Assembly (NCBI GenBank): GCA_034698045.1
Contig: JAQGAU010000548.1
Coordinates: 1-26,415, forward strand
DNA: 26,415 nt
Source of the DNA: Paramacrobiotus richtersi
Taxonomy: Eukaryota > Tardigrada > Eutardigrada > Parachela > Macrobiotidae
Direction: 5' to 3'
Each line of letters opens with the position of its first letter. Within the stretch, counting starts at the first letter, position 1. Below, piece by piece: positions 1 to 9,412 of the stretch. Position numbers and translations under genes: made by a program. A model generated the notes under the pieces. The model was not told where the DNA came from. It saw nothing but the letters and a program-made list of their open reading frames with translations, and searched no databases.

Positions 1-77
1 ACGGAATACAAATTCACGGAATCGTTGCCGGAACCAAATGTTGGAATCGGAATGCAGTTAATAGGAACGGAATACTA

Positions 78-120
78 CAGTGACGAATTAAGCCCGGATT
101 TTAGGGGGGCGCCAGGCTTC
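78..120. mobile_element. 43-bp insertion inside the left arm, flanked by 7-bp duplication
   Basis: The left arm has 43 extra bases that the right arm lacks. The insertion starts cagtgacg, and AATACTA flanks it on both sides (71-77 and 121-127), while the right arm has this word once. That is the footprint of an insertion with target duplication, or of the residue of a larger element. A cagtg start and a duplication near 8 bp are hAT-like, but the piece is too short to classify. Confidence 0.55.
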
Positions 121-442
121 AATACTATCTGACGGAATAGGAATCGGAATGGTCGTAGTATGGACTATTCGTTATAAACCAACAATGTATGTACACTGCA
201 GAAATATTTTTAGTGCGGCAGCGCTTTTATCGTTGCTTAGAAGTGGAGGCGAACCATCTCTTGTGTTGTAATGCCACATTTATGGGCTACTGCCCATTTG
301 ACGCGTTTATCTAAGGTTTATTCACTACATCAATTGTCGTTGTGCGGTAGTGTCTGTCTTCGCCTTAGCCTATTTGCTATAGTGAATCATTTTTAAACTT
401 ATTGTCACTGCCGCAATACTGCAATCCGTGAGGAACTGGTAA

Positions 443-476
443 TAATAAGTGCTTGCAGGTAATAAGTGCTTGCAGG
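443..476. repeat. Tandem 17-bp duplication
   Basis: The word taataagtgcttgcagg occurs twice head to tail (443-459, 460-476). It lies in the left arm of the inverted repeat, in the section where the two arms diverge most, and has no counterpart in the right arm. Confidence 0.85.
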
Positions 477-1463
477 ATGAAACTGTTAGTCGCGCTTAGT
501 TTCCAGGGTTCTAAGGCAGAAGGTAAATAATCATAAATAATATAACTAAGCATTAAATAATCATAATTATTTATATAAATACAATATACACAATAAATAA
601 TCGTTTTCTGTTCGTAGACCGCTTGTATCAACTGCATTTTGACTCTTGATCTAGGACGGTACTTAACCATGGTTTTTCGGTGAGCGTTTTGGGTAAGTTC
701 GGTTTCGTTTTAATTATTAGGTATCTTTTTATAAATTATCGACAAATATTATTAACACAGATGCCTGCGCAATGGTGACGCCTAGACATACAGTTTTCGA
801 TTAAGAAATCACCGTCAGATGCATAGCATGTAATCTCATGAGCTATTAGCAGGAGTCATGGATTCATCATGCGCCACTTACTACGCGCGCATAGCTACTT
901 GTATCTTTATGCGTCTATAGACTTCTGGACAAGTCGTTTTTTAACTATGGTTATTTATATTATTTATGATTATTTGCCTTCTGTCTTGTAACAATAAAAA
1001 CCAAGCGGGAAAAACACCTTTACGCTGCAATGTGCAAACACTTTTTTCCCGTTCATCATGGTTTGCCGTATTGCGGCTGTGATTATAAGTTGAAAGTGAT
1101 GCACTAGAGCAAATATGGCTAAGGCGAAAACAAGCACTACCGCACAGCGTCATTTGATGTAGTGAATAAACCTTAGCTAGACGCGTCAAATGGGCGGCAG
1201 CCCACTACAACACAAGAGTTGGGTTCGCCTCCGCTTTTAAACAACGATGAAAGCGCAGCCGAACTAAAAATATTTCTACAGTGTACGTACAATGTTGGTT
1301 TATAACGAATGGTCCATACTACGACCATTCCGATTCCTATTCCGTCCGATAGTATTCCATTCCTATTAACTGTATTCCGATTCCAACATTTGGTTCCGGC
1401 AACGATTCCGTGAATTTGTATTCCGTTCCGAGAAATGGATTCCGATTCCGTATTCCCATTCCG

Positions 1464-1900
1464 CCCAATTGTGTAGGCCTACCAGTGGCGTTTCTCTTGG
1501 CCGTCTCCTTCGCCTGATCAACGATATGGGTCCCTTGAGATACACACGTGATTGTATTTTAATGCTCACATTTGGTAGCTAACACGTTTTACACCCACGA
1601 TCTTTAGCAGTTAGTCCCAATAACGTGCTCGCTGCTGGAATGTTTGATTTCCCGCGCTCAATAATTTTGTAGTTAATCTGATGGTCATTCTTCCGTGATC
1701 GTGCTGCTTGCATGCCAGCGAGGTAGGGCTGTCAATACGCTGGTTATCAATATTCCTGAATTTTTTATAAAATCTTCAAACAGAACTTATCTAATCAGCG
1801 ATTTTACGAAGTAGATAATCAACTTTCTGCATGCTCAGCGCTGTATTATTTGCTAATCGCAAGCAACAGTTTTCTGAATTCCGGAGACGACGGGTATTGA
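1464..1900. other. Non-coding interval between the fold-back element and the MITE
   Basis: No coding segment, tRNA-like structure or clear repeat was recognised. Base composition is unremarkable. Confidence 0.5.
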
Positions 1901-2325
1901 CTAACACACAGGGCCGTAATAAAGGGGGGGCGGGGGGGCGGTCCGCCCCCCTCGAAAGGCCATTTTGTCCGCCCTCCCCGCAGATTTTAGGAGCGGCTCC
2001 GGAAAATCCGCCCCCCGGGCGGAGAAATTTTTCGAATTTTTTTTCAAGAATTTCGATCTTTTTTGATTTTTTTCGTGTTAAAAAGCCATACTGACGCTAT
2101 AAAATAGCTTGCAATAGTCAAAAACGACTTTAAATGGCGCTAAAAATAGCAAAAACACTCTAAAAACATTAATTTCATTTAAATTTTTTTTTAATTTTAC
2201 ACCCGCTTCCCCGCGGACGTCGGAAAAATGTCCGCCCCTCCCGCGCAAAAATGACGAAAGTCCGCCACCCCCGCAGGCTTCCGCTCCCCCCTCCGAAAAG
2301 TAGATATTATGGCCCTGCTAACACA
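1901..2325 (+). mobile_element. Complete non-autonomous hAT-type MITE with 8-bp target duplication
   Basis: The element runs 1909-2317 (409 bp). It starts CAGGGCCGTAAT and ends ATTATGGCCCTG, imperfect terminal inverted repeats of about 12 bp. It is flanked by the direct repeat ctaacaca (1901-1908 and 2318-2325). An 8-bp target duplication with CAGGG-type ends is the signature of the hAT superfamily. The interior is not coding: G/C homopolymer-rich blocks near both ends and an AT-rich middle. A degraded relative lies in opposite orientation at about 9042-9412. Confidence 0.9.
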
Positions 2326-2925
2326 CCTCATTCGACTGCAAGTGTCTGATAATCAACGGATTCATCGGAAAACCCTCGTACATCGGTTTCTTTTTAAACG
2401 CAACATCAGATCTTCGCGAAGACCTCTTGGAAACTGATGCAAACAAGATAGTTATTCGTAAAACAAAACTACAATTGAGAAAAACCACGAGGAATTTAGG
2501 TGCTGGTTGAAATGCTGCATACTGAACACGTTTGAACGTTTGTGATCGAATACCCGTTCGGCGTGTAACTTGGAAAGCTGGCACGGAAACTTTGGCCAGG
2601 ATTGCGCTATTTAAACGCGTGGTTTCCAAGACGGGATTACGCTGCCCGGAAAACTCAAGGCTATGCGCAGCAGTTTTTAATTCAAAATGGAATTTCTGAA
2701 GTGAATTCCATTAATTTTCAATAAGTAATTAACTGAGGACATTTAGAAATGTTTGCTTTACCGAGCTGATTTTGTAAATGCTCAGATAAATCGTTTCAGA
2801 TTCATTTATTTTATTATTTGATGTTAATTGTGCGTTATTATTGTATTTCGTTGCTTTTAGCGGTATCGGTGAAATAATGCGAAGAGTCAGCATTCCTTAC
2901 AATTAACGACGTATTCAAATGGCCC
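2326..2925. other. Mostly unassigned DNA; minus-strand frame of unclear status
   Basis: A minus-strand frame of about 103 codons (2318-2629) starts with ATG but its last codons run into the MITE target duplication and it matches no family I know. The interval also holds the upstream member (about 2654-2708) of a 55-bp direct duplication. The rest is AT-rich and shows no gene signal. Confidence 0.35.
2654..2708 (+). repeat. Copy 1 of a ~55-bp direct duplication
   Basis: From ctcaaggc to tctgaagtgaatt this stretch matches 3173-3228 with a few substitutions and one single-base gap. The two copies are about 520 bp apart in the same orientation. In the second copy it spans the stop codon of the 2926-3204 frame. 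Confidence 0.75.
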
Positions 2926-3204
2926 ATGGCGTGCCTTCGTTTGATTGAATGGAGGAGCAATGAGCTTAATAAAAAATGTTGTTATCCTGCACCAGTGCCA
3001 GCAGTTACAACAAATTGTAAATTAAAGCCCAAGTTGAACGGCCTGCTGCTCCGTGAAGCTTTAACCACCATTAGAATTGCTCTACATAACTGGACATACT
3101 CAGAGTTTCTCGAGTGTCTGAACCTCACAGTCTCACTGTCTCCAGAACAGCTCCTTTTAATAATTCAGGATGCTCAAGGCGGTGAGCACCAGTTTTCGAT
3201 TTAA
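2926..3204 (+). CDS. Hypothetical protein, 92 residues
   Basis: A frame starting with ATG (a second ATG lies 5 bp upstream in another frame) codes for 92 residues. Composition looks protein-like: a basic, proline-containing first third, then a helix-prone stretch rich in Leu, Ile, Glu and Thr (about residues 38-85). I do not recognise a domain. It may be a small gene or the last exon of a longer one, since the leucine-rich half could be internal sequence. The end (last ten codons, stop and following bases) lies in a 55-bp direct duplication whose other copy is at 2654-2708, so the 3' end of this unit may have been duplicated. No AATAAA was noticed close behind the stop. The function is unknown. 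Confidence 0.35.
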   Translation: MACLRLIEWRSNELNKKCCYPAPVPAVTTNCKLKPKLNGLLLREALTTIRIALHNWTYSEFLECLNLTVSLSPEQLLLIIQDAQGGEHQFSI

Positions 3205-3228
3205 AATGGAATTTCTGAAGTGGAATTA
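3173..3228 (+). repeat. Copy 2 of the ~55-bp direct duplication
   Basis: This is the partner of 2654-2708. It covers the end of the 92-residue frame and the first bases after its stop codon; the shared core is aaaatggaatttctgaagtg. Confidence 0.75.
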
Positions 3229-3333
3229 TGTGACTAGTTAGGAGCAGCGTCCGTTCTACAGTATGTTTGTAAACGTCTCCTCATTTTTGTGACTTCGAGG
3301 TATTTTATAGCTAGGCTCCAGCCGAAAGCTTAG

Positions 3334-3897
3334 TTGTGTTTCATGTCAGGTGATTTTTCAGCAACTATGAGTACAACTAACAACGGGCAGGCGGTGGACA
3401 AGATTGTTCGCCTGTGGGGTCATGAAGGGGACCCCCGGACCAAGGTGCACGAATGCACCAGCGGAGCCGCATGCATAAGAGAGCTGTTCCGACTGTTACG
3501 ACAGACCAGGGCGCAATGCTGGCGCACCTGTCGTTCGGTCATTCGCCATGGGCTGAACTGAGTGGTATTTATAGGAGATGTTGGTTCAATAAGTGTGGTT
3601 CTTCGTGTAGACGGATTAAAAGTTAAAAAGGACCATCGTAGGACTGGTTTTCTGACTTTTTGTCGGCTCTCATCAGTGTGCTCTAGCCAAAATGGAATGT
3701 ATGATACACGCACACTGCAGTTCAATAGCAAACATCGACAAAATTTAATGTCCTTGGGGCATAAACAAAATATTTGGGAAAATGAACGTACTGCTATGCT
3801 GGAGCTATTATTCCGTGATCCGATGACAACAGACTCAACAATATATAAAGTAAAAACCACAAACATACTATCGATAAAACTAATGCTCCATCGGTAA
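3334..3897 (+). CDS. Hypothetical frame with one internal TGA; antisense frame also open
   Basis: A single reading frame is open from 3334 to 3897 except for a TGA at 3559-3561. The first part (75 codons, probably starting at the ATG at 3367) is GC-rich, with many Arg and Cys residues near the end. The second part (111 codons) has no ATG of its own near its start. The opposite strand is open for 148 codons over 3420-3866, so the lack of stops may come from composition rather than selection. No domain is recognised on either strand. It could be a decayed transposon segment, a gene with an unseen intron, or chance. Confidence 0.25.
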
Positions 3898-4599
3898 TGA
3901 ATGATTGATTCTCTTTCACACTGTATTTCACATTATCCGAGTGAGGTTAAGGTTCGATAAATCCTGCGAATGGCTTGCGTCCGTCAACTTTTGCTCGTCC
4001 CAGGCCAGAAATAGGTACGTTAGGAAGAGTCCGATTCCCTAAAGACATGCAGACTTACTTCAATGGAAGAATGTCGTTGGTGCAAAGGGTTTGCGGAATT
4101 TGTGAACGTTGACTTACACTAACAACAAATTCCCGGTTGATATTCACAAAGTGGCCAGTGCTGAACCCAATATGGCGTCTGTCTAACAGGAACATACGGC
4201 GAAAATCAGCTTTTATTTCCTCCTGGTTCCTGGGGAACCAGTTGCGGTCCGCAAGCGAATCACCTAGCGAGCTCGCCTATGAATAACATCACACCCACAT
4301 TATATCCATGCACTGTTTATTAGACCGGTCACAATGAATCGATTGCCGTTCAACATATTGGTAGTAATTTTAAAAACTGCTTTTGTACGGGATAGTTTTC
4401 GCTTCTGTTACAGCAGTTTACTGAAACCGTAGAAACGCCCCTAATTGTGGAAAAAATACATATATATACTGATTATACTCAAACTTCTCAGACGACAACA
4501 GTATGAAATTGCATAACACTGCGGTCTGTTGTGATCTTCCGTTTTGTCGTTCTTATTGAAACTTGTAACAACTGCTACCAAGAGCGACGGCTGACAAGC
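3898..4599. other. No recognised gene
   Basis: I see no coding segment. Around 4220-4240 there is a perfect 8-bp stem (ctggttcc / ggaaccag) with a 3-base loop. A minus-strand frame (4441-4734) overlaps the LINE remnant and is probably accidental. Confidence 0.4.
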
Positions 4600-5232
4600 A
4601 TGACTGCCGGCCGTTTCGACCAACGAGTCCGGAGCCTGGTTGAAGGCTTTGCCGGCGAGCTCGATCGGAAACCTGCTGAATGATTCCTCCCTACGGTTAG
4701 CTGTTGCCATTCGGCTTGGTGCTCCAGTTAGCACTTGCGCACCAGTGCATTTGCGGCGAAAGGGCAGGCGACCGAGGATACCACGCTCTGAGCTGTAAGA
4801 GAAATGCGGGGAGAAACCCGGGGCATTTCCGGAACCGACGGCAAGGGTCCGGACGGCATTACGTTTGCGCCTTGGGAGTGGGGCAAGATGTTAACCTGGG
4901 ATGCAACCCGCCGATGCACGGTTGCGTTGAGTTATCTTCCGGCAACATCTAAGAAAGTGAGAGCAGCTGCAGTACAGGCGAAGCAGGCAAAGGTCACCAA
5001 GTATCAGAACAACACCTGTGAATACCTGTTCTGTCCGCTGGCATTTAGGACGGTGGTACCACGGGGTCCGGAGGCCCACCGATTGATGTCCGCCTTGACC
5101 AGGAAGCTTCGTCAAGAAACGGGAGAGAAGCGAGCCAAAAAATATATTTATCAGCGTATAAGTATTGAGTTACAGGGAGCGAGTTTAACGCTGTGGCTGT
5201 TCTGGGAACGGCTGCCCCATCAGCCAACTTAG
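4600..5232 (+). pseudogene. 3' remnant of a LINE-type retrotransposon polyprotein
   Basis: Three pieces in three frames line up in order with the C-terminal tail of reverse-transcriptase proteins common in cnidarian, sponge and other metazoan genomes. Piece 1 (about 4610-4735) has SGAWLKALP and a leucine-rich stretch ending RLGAPV. Piece 2 (about 4752-4830) has a CxCG...HxLSC cysteine/histidine motif. Piece 3 (about 4822-5205) has DGKGPDG, then WDAT, and an alanine/lysine-rich helical stretch. The PD...WD spacing resembles a restriction-like nuclease, as in R2-type LINEs; that is inference. Some 30 residues normally found between pieces 2 and 3 are absent, so there is at least one deletion plus two frame changes. 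The reverse transcriptase itself is not present. This is a dead, 5'-truncated copy. Confidence 0.75.
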
Positions 5233-5331
5233 ATGAGATCGTTGTAATTCGGCCGGGGCGAAATGTTGGATGAGAATGTTGCGCTGATTTTTGTGTTTTT
5301 TAGGGTGGTTTTTTGTTTTGTATCATGAATA

Positions 5332-6402
5332 TTAAAAACAATAAATGACGGCTAACTTAATACACGTATAGTATCGGAATGCATACACAAATGTAACAAC
5401 TTGACTAACCTTATTGTTCATGTACACGAATACCGCTGTACGAACGATTAGTATCCAACACACTCCGATGGTATGGAGGGGCATATTTGCTTTCTTGCCT
5501 TGCATGTTCGTGATTGTGTACAATGCCCACATTATGTCCTGCACGTAAGTAACCAGCCAGAAAAACGCGGTATTGTCCTCCAGATCGCGAACCATATTCT
5601 GAAGTGCAACATGGTCCCTGATTATGTCTTCCCTTTCTCCTTTTTCTGCGGCTCCTTTATAGTCGCAAACGATTTGAGAAAAGCATGTTGCAATACTAAA
5701 GACCACCAAAACCAATATGCCTTGCGCTAGTGCGGTCCCTATACTCCCAAGTTGAATAGCGAACTTGGCGATTATACAGATTATATGAATAACTTGGTGC
5801 GAGACTTGTAATACTCTGAATATTATGCTGCGTTCAACGCGCATTTCCCTGTAAATATCTGCGGTGCAGGCCAAGACAACCACTAAAACCGTAAAGAGCA
5901 GGTATACTATAATAATTCCGCAGCAGCAGAGCAAATGTACTCGATGCTTGGCAGTCACGTAACGAAGTGATAAGCGCTCGTACTGGATGAGAAATACACC
6001 AATAGTGCGAAAACACATGCAGATGCCGAAGACTCCCAGTGGAGCTGCAGACGCGGGCACAACATCACCGGCTAGTGAAATGAGATCGCTGGCCTTTTGT
6101 GGCACTTGCGCGTCGCCGAACATGGATGTATACAGCATTTCAAAGCTCAGTATGAGTGTAACTACTATCGCAGCCCAGAATGTGAGGACTCTGTCCATAA
6201 AGCGCGAGATATGCGACACGGTTCGGAGTTTTTGGGAGTCAGTTGGAAAATACCCAAAAAGTCGCAGAACAGTTAAGCATGGCGGGATTATTCTTGTGAC
6301 CAGATCATACTGCATACGGTGTTTTGCCCCGGGGGCAGTCTTCATGTTTGCGACCGCTAAAGAACGGCAGAGATATTTAGCATGTACATCCGTAAAATCC
6401 AA
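5332..6402 (-). CDS. Gustatory-receptor-like seven-TM chemoreceptor, C-terminal exon(s) missing
   Basis: One minus-strand frame (ATG at 6402) gives about 330 meaningful residues. The N-terminus has the short polar lead and 'LRLFGYFP' type motif before TM1 that is usual in insect-type gustatory receptors. Hydrophobic segments follow at about residues 70-92, 105-132, 152-180, 200-235 and 300-322, with a charged loop (about 245-275) before the last. The reading after residue 331 is probably intron: AAG|GTTAGT at 5410/5409 is a good donor, and the trailing 25 codons are not conserved-looking. Gr proteins end with a seventh TM carrying TYxxxxxQF; I see no such exon before the LINE remnant at 5.2 kb. 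A possible small exon begins at 5283 after a CAG acceptor. The protein would sit in the membrane of sensory cells, with inverted topology relative to GPCRs. Family assignment rests on architecture, not search. Confidence 0.6.
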   Translation of the reverse strand: MDFTDVHAKYLCRSLAVANMKTAPGAKHRMQYDLVTRIIPPCLTVLRLFGYFPTDSQKLRTVSHISRFMDRVLTFWAAIVVTLILSFEMLYTSMFGDAQVPQKASDLISLAGDVVPASAAPLGVFGICMCFRTIGVFLIQYERLSLRYVTAKHRVHLLCCCGIIIVYLLFTVLVVVLACTADIYREMRVERSIIFRVLQVSHQVIHIICIIAKFAIQLGSIGTALAQGILVLVVFSIATCFSQIVCDYKGAAEKGEREDIIRDHVALQNMVRDLEDNTAFFWLVTYVQDIMWALYTITNMQGKKANMPLHTIGVCWILIVRTAVFVYMNNKVSQVVTFVYAFRYYTCIKLAVIYCF

Positions 6403-7109
6403 TTGTCCTGTTTATTTAAGTACATGCTTCCATCGTAACGCCGCTACGTCAGTTACAGCTGGCAAACCGAATCTACTGCTTGCGAGATAAATTAATGTAT
6501 GTTCAAGATCAAGTGAATATACAGTAACTGTATAAGCCTACATTTACCAACTGACAATGTAATGAACTGATGTGCGGTTTCCGTTCCCCATGTTCTTGAA
6601 GTTAACAATTCCCTGATGTTTCTTCTTAGTTTGATTATGCATTACCTTTCTTGTTATGAAGCTGAAAGGCAAAGAGCACCTACCAGTACCCAGGGAGAAA
6701 CACCATTACAGGAAACCGAACTGCATGTTTGCCAATTTTCTGAACAAACAGCGAACACCCAATTTGTTTGGCGTTCAGTTGCGTAGTACTTGCTGCACAA
6801 CGTACCAGCGCAACCGGCAACGTAACGCTACCGGAAGGCAACACTCTTTGCTTCATCCCTCCCTGGTATTGAAATTGTCCATCACTTGCATTTGCACGAT
6901 GAGTTTATAGTTGAACTTCGGAAGGAGTGGGCTCTTTGTGCTCGGAGACGACCTGGTCACAAGTGATCATGCAGTTGAGTGTTCGTGATGTGCGATCAGA
7001 AATGCTCAAACAAGGGGAAGAAGACATGTTCGTATTGAGATCGCCTTTGACTTGTCCCGTCTGCGCAAAATTTCCTACGTGACAAAATAAAATTGCTCAA
7101 CTGCACGTC
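6403..7109. other. Region upstream of the Gr-like gene, no gene recognised
   Basis: It should hold the promoter of the minus-strand receptor, but no TATA box or clear start site stands out. A plus-strand frame at 6656-6910 has no recognisable product. Confidence 0.4.
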
Positions 7110-7348
7110 TTTATTGGTCGACTGACAGTTTTGCCTTAGCTTTATTCGTTGTAAGTTGTAACTTGTACCTCTTGAAGACCTTGCTCTATGCACCTAAGAT
7201 ATTGAAGGGATTGCGCACGGGTAAGTGTTTCGAACATCCCAACTTGTTGTGGGAGTTGGACAATACATTGCGTTTGGATTTGCAAGCGATCGTCAACGTC
7301 AACATGAACGGAGCAAGTTGAGACTAACTGCCTCTTCCTGTCAGACAT
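7110..7348 (-). CDS. Hypothetical 68-residue protein or 3' exon with polyadenylation signal
   Basis: A minus-strand frame runs from ATG (7348) to a stop at 7142, with an in-frame TGA just upstream of the ATG. An AATAAA (minus strand, 7115-7110) lies about 27 bases after the stop, a normal position for a polyadenylation signal, which makes a real 3' end more likely. The product is rich in Gln, Val and Leu, with an acidic 'DVDDRLQ' stretch and a possible amphipathic helix in the second half. No domain is recognised. Upstream exons may exist. Confidence 0.4.
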
Positions 7349-7513
7349 GTAGAGTAGTAGTACTCACTAGTACTAGTACGCGGTTTATTGTCCTAAATTA
7401 AGCCACCAGGCCAACCTGCCTCACGGCTAAGACGTTTTCTCAAAAACAGAAACGAATCTAGTATCACTACTAGTACCGTAGAACACGAAAACCGAAAATA
7501 CGAAGAAAAACTT

Positions 7514-7790
7514 TCATGACACGTCAAATCCTGTTCTAAAGTCCAGAAACTCATCCACAAAGCGCACTGGCAGCTTATTTGGCATTAAGATGTCGATCCA
7601 GGGGATATCCTGGAGAGCTCGTTTAAAGTTGTTAAGGGTGGCATAATCCGCCACGTCCAGACTGCAGGCATTCCATGTCCGATACTAATCCGTCGTATTC
7701 AGGGATATTTGGTGCTCTGGAAATGGGGAAAGGGTGAGCTTCATTCTTCGCAGCACTGCGCGTCTTATATGTTGGGGTGTTCGCTGCTAT
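7514..7790 (-). pseudogene. Possible decayed coding fragment, perhaps a retroelement tail
   Basis: Reading the minus strand from about 7790 gives a basic stretch (RRAVLRRMKL), a stop (TAG), then a Trp/Leu/Phe-rich tail of about 60 residues ending at the TGA at 7516-7514. The words 'RTWN...' and 'LNNFKRALQDI' resemble the last residues of LINE reverse transcriptases, where a Trp-Asn pair precedes a short 'FKxxL' helix. The similarity is weak and the segment has a stop, so it is best read as a remnant. It could also be the 3' exon of an unrelated gene. Confidence 0.25.
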
Positions 7791-7867
7791 CCTTGCAAAC
7801 AGATGTTCACCACATGGGATCATGGTGTAGACCAAACGATACGTCAAAAATTCGAGACAGTTTTAGG

Positions 7868-8060
7868 CGGCGATTCCATTGCCACCACCGTCAAAGCCCG
7901 TTCTACGACTATGGTGAGCAATAGAAAAGCAATACGGCTCACTGATCGATTCCCTGTTCTTTCCAGTGAATTCCATTATATTCGTTGGCATGTCAATGAA
8001 CTCCACAAACTGATCATCGTTATTCTCGTTACTGGTCCACCACGGAGCGCGCAGGGTTTA
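7868..8060 (-). CDS. Short unidentified open segment
   Basis: The minus strand is open for about 63 codons ending in TAA at 7870-7868, without an ATG near its start. It has an acidic 'NENNDD' patch and a Gly-rich end. It may be an exon or a chance frame; there is no family recognition. Confidence 0.2.
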
Positions 8061-9041
8061 TGATGCATTCAGCGTTCCATGCATATGGTGATGCTCAAGC
8101 CCAGGAGCGCCATGTTATGAGGGAAAAAGAGGGAAATCCACAAATATGCAGAATGCTACACAATTCTCTCGGTAACAAACCAAGGCATGGACTTTGATCT
8201 GGAATCTGGATTACGATTTGCTATTTTGGAAACACGACAAACATCCAAAGAGAATTTTAATCATAATTTACAACACGCAACCTAATATGGTAAAACGCAG
8301 AGTTGACCTTATCGTTGGACTCTCAGAAGGCAACTTTACGTGAATCTGGCAACTCGTTAACGCCAGACTAAAAAAACATCAATCGCTTAACCAAAGTCTT
8401 GCTTTTCTCTGGGCGGAGCTGTACACAGGGCGATAACATCACGAATCCGGCATTCTCAGCCCTTATTACCAATCTGGTTGAACCAGCTACATCACGGCAG
8501 GAAATATCACTAAATACATACGCTTCTCACGGTTTCTGCCGTTGTTTCGGGCAAATAAGACGGGGCCGTAATACTAGCCAAAGGGCATGCAGAGCTTCCG
8601 TCCTGGGAGATATTTCTGCCGGTAACAGTATCTGGGGCTAGAAATACGAAAACTGAATAAAAATTCTATTCCACCGGCGGGATATCATTACCGGACCGGG
8701 GATATACTGGCGGAAAGGTCCTTACTGGCGTTCACACATTTCTAACCGCCAAAACCGTGCAGGCGGGAAGTACGTCCGCCGGACATTTGGGATAACTCTA
8801 GCGGTACACTTTCCTCAGTGTGCTGTAAGACGAACACCATTCTCAGAGTGCTTGACGAGCCGGACAATATTCTCGGTTAAGTGCTGCAGAAGCCTGGGAA
8901 ACAGCGCCCGGCTTCGAAAGGACTCTGGTAATTGGTGCCCAGCTTACAGAACGCGCGCGTGAAAAGTGTGCGGCTTTCAGGAACACATCAGTGGTCACAG
9001 CAGACATTGTGGACAAGTGTCCGGGTGAGCCTATTTGCCCG
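8061..9041. other. No recognised gene
   Basis: Short frames (plus 8399-8641; minus 8843-9070) have no family features. GC-rich patches with ccggcgg-like words occur at 8670-8790. Nothing supports a function. Confidence 0.4.
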
Positions 9042-9412
9042 GGGCAGCCTTCGATTCCGGAAACCTGCAAACCTGCAGGGGTGGCAGACTTTTGTCAATT
9101 CTGCGCCACGGGGGGGGGGACATTTTTCCGACGTCTGCGGGGGGCCGGGTGAAAAATTAAATAAAAAATAATCTTTCTAGAGTGTTTTAGCTATTTTTGG
9201 CGGCATTTAAAGTCGTTTTTGACTATTGCAAGCTATTTCATAGCGTCGAAATAGCTTTTTAACAGGGAAAAAAAGCAAAAAAGTTCGAAACTCCGCCCGG
9301 GGGGTGGGTTTTCCGGAGCCGTTCCTAAAATCTGCGGGGGGGGCGGACAAAATGGATTGAGGGGGGCAGACCGCCCCCCCCCCCCCTGCCCCCACCCTTT
9401 ATTACGTCCCTG
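9042..9412 (-). mobile_element. Second, partly degraded copy of the hAT-type MITE
   Basis: Read on the minus strand, the element begins at 9412 with CAGGGACGTAATAAAGG and follows the same order as the copy at 1909-2317: G-rich block, a 'tccgcccgg' region, the AT-rich middle with gtcgtttttgactattgcaa, and the 'cggaaacctgc' GC block. The other end is not clean: the ATTATGGCCCTG-type terminus cannot be found, an 8-bp internal word (acctgcaa) is duplicated, and no matching target duplication is seen on the two sides (ccccctat follows on the right). Homopolymer runs of G and C are even longer here. Confidence 0.8.

Larger units (their letters stand above)
1..1463. mobile_element. Long imperfect inverted repeat (fold-back element), left end outside window
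   Basis: Bases 1-545 read as the reverse complement of about 952-1426; base 1 pairs near 1426. The arms are strongly similar along most of their length, with a divergent stretch around 420-520 against 990-1065, and enclose an AT-rich centre of about 400 bp. The outer parts are degenerate strings of ggaat/attcc-type units, which continue past 1426 to about 1463, so the true left end probably lies just before the window. No transposase-like open frame is seen in arms or centre. Fold-back DNA elements and non-autonomous transposons have this form. Target-site duplication cannot be checked because the left end is missing. The inverted-repeat structure is directly visible; assignment to a transposon class is not. 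Confidence 0.8.

Noticed and set aside
1831..2094. 87-codon frame with Pro/Gly-rich repeats
   Set aside because: It is produced by the G/C homopolymers of the MITE.
3420..3866. Minus-strand 148-codon frame
   Set aside because: No domain, signal or splice support; it overlaps an equally long plus-strand frame, so lack of stops is not informative.
3945..3975. tRNA-like ggttcgataaatcc box
   Set aside because: No matching A box or acceptor stem upstream; no tRNA could be folded by eye.
5987..6490. Plus-strand open frame of 167 codons
   Set aside because: It lies opposite the gustatory-receptor-like exon and shows no protein features; it mirrors the real frame.
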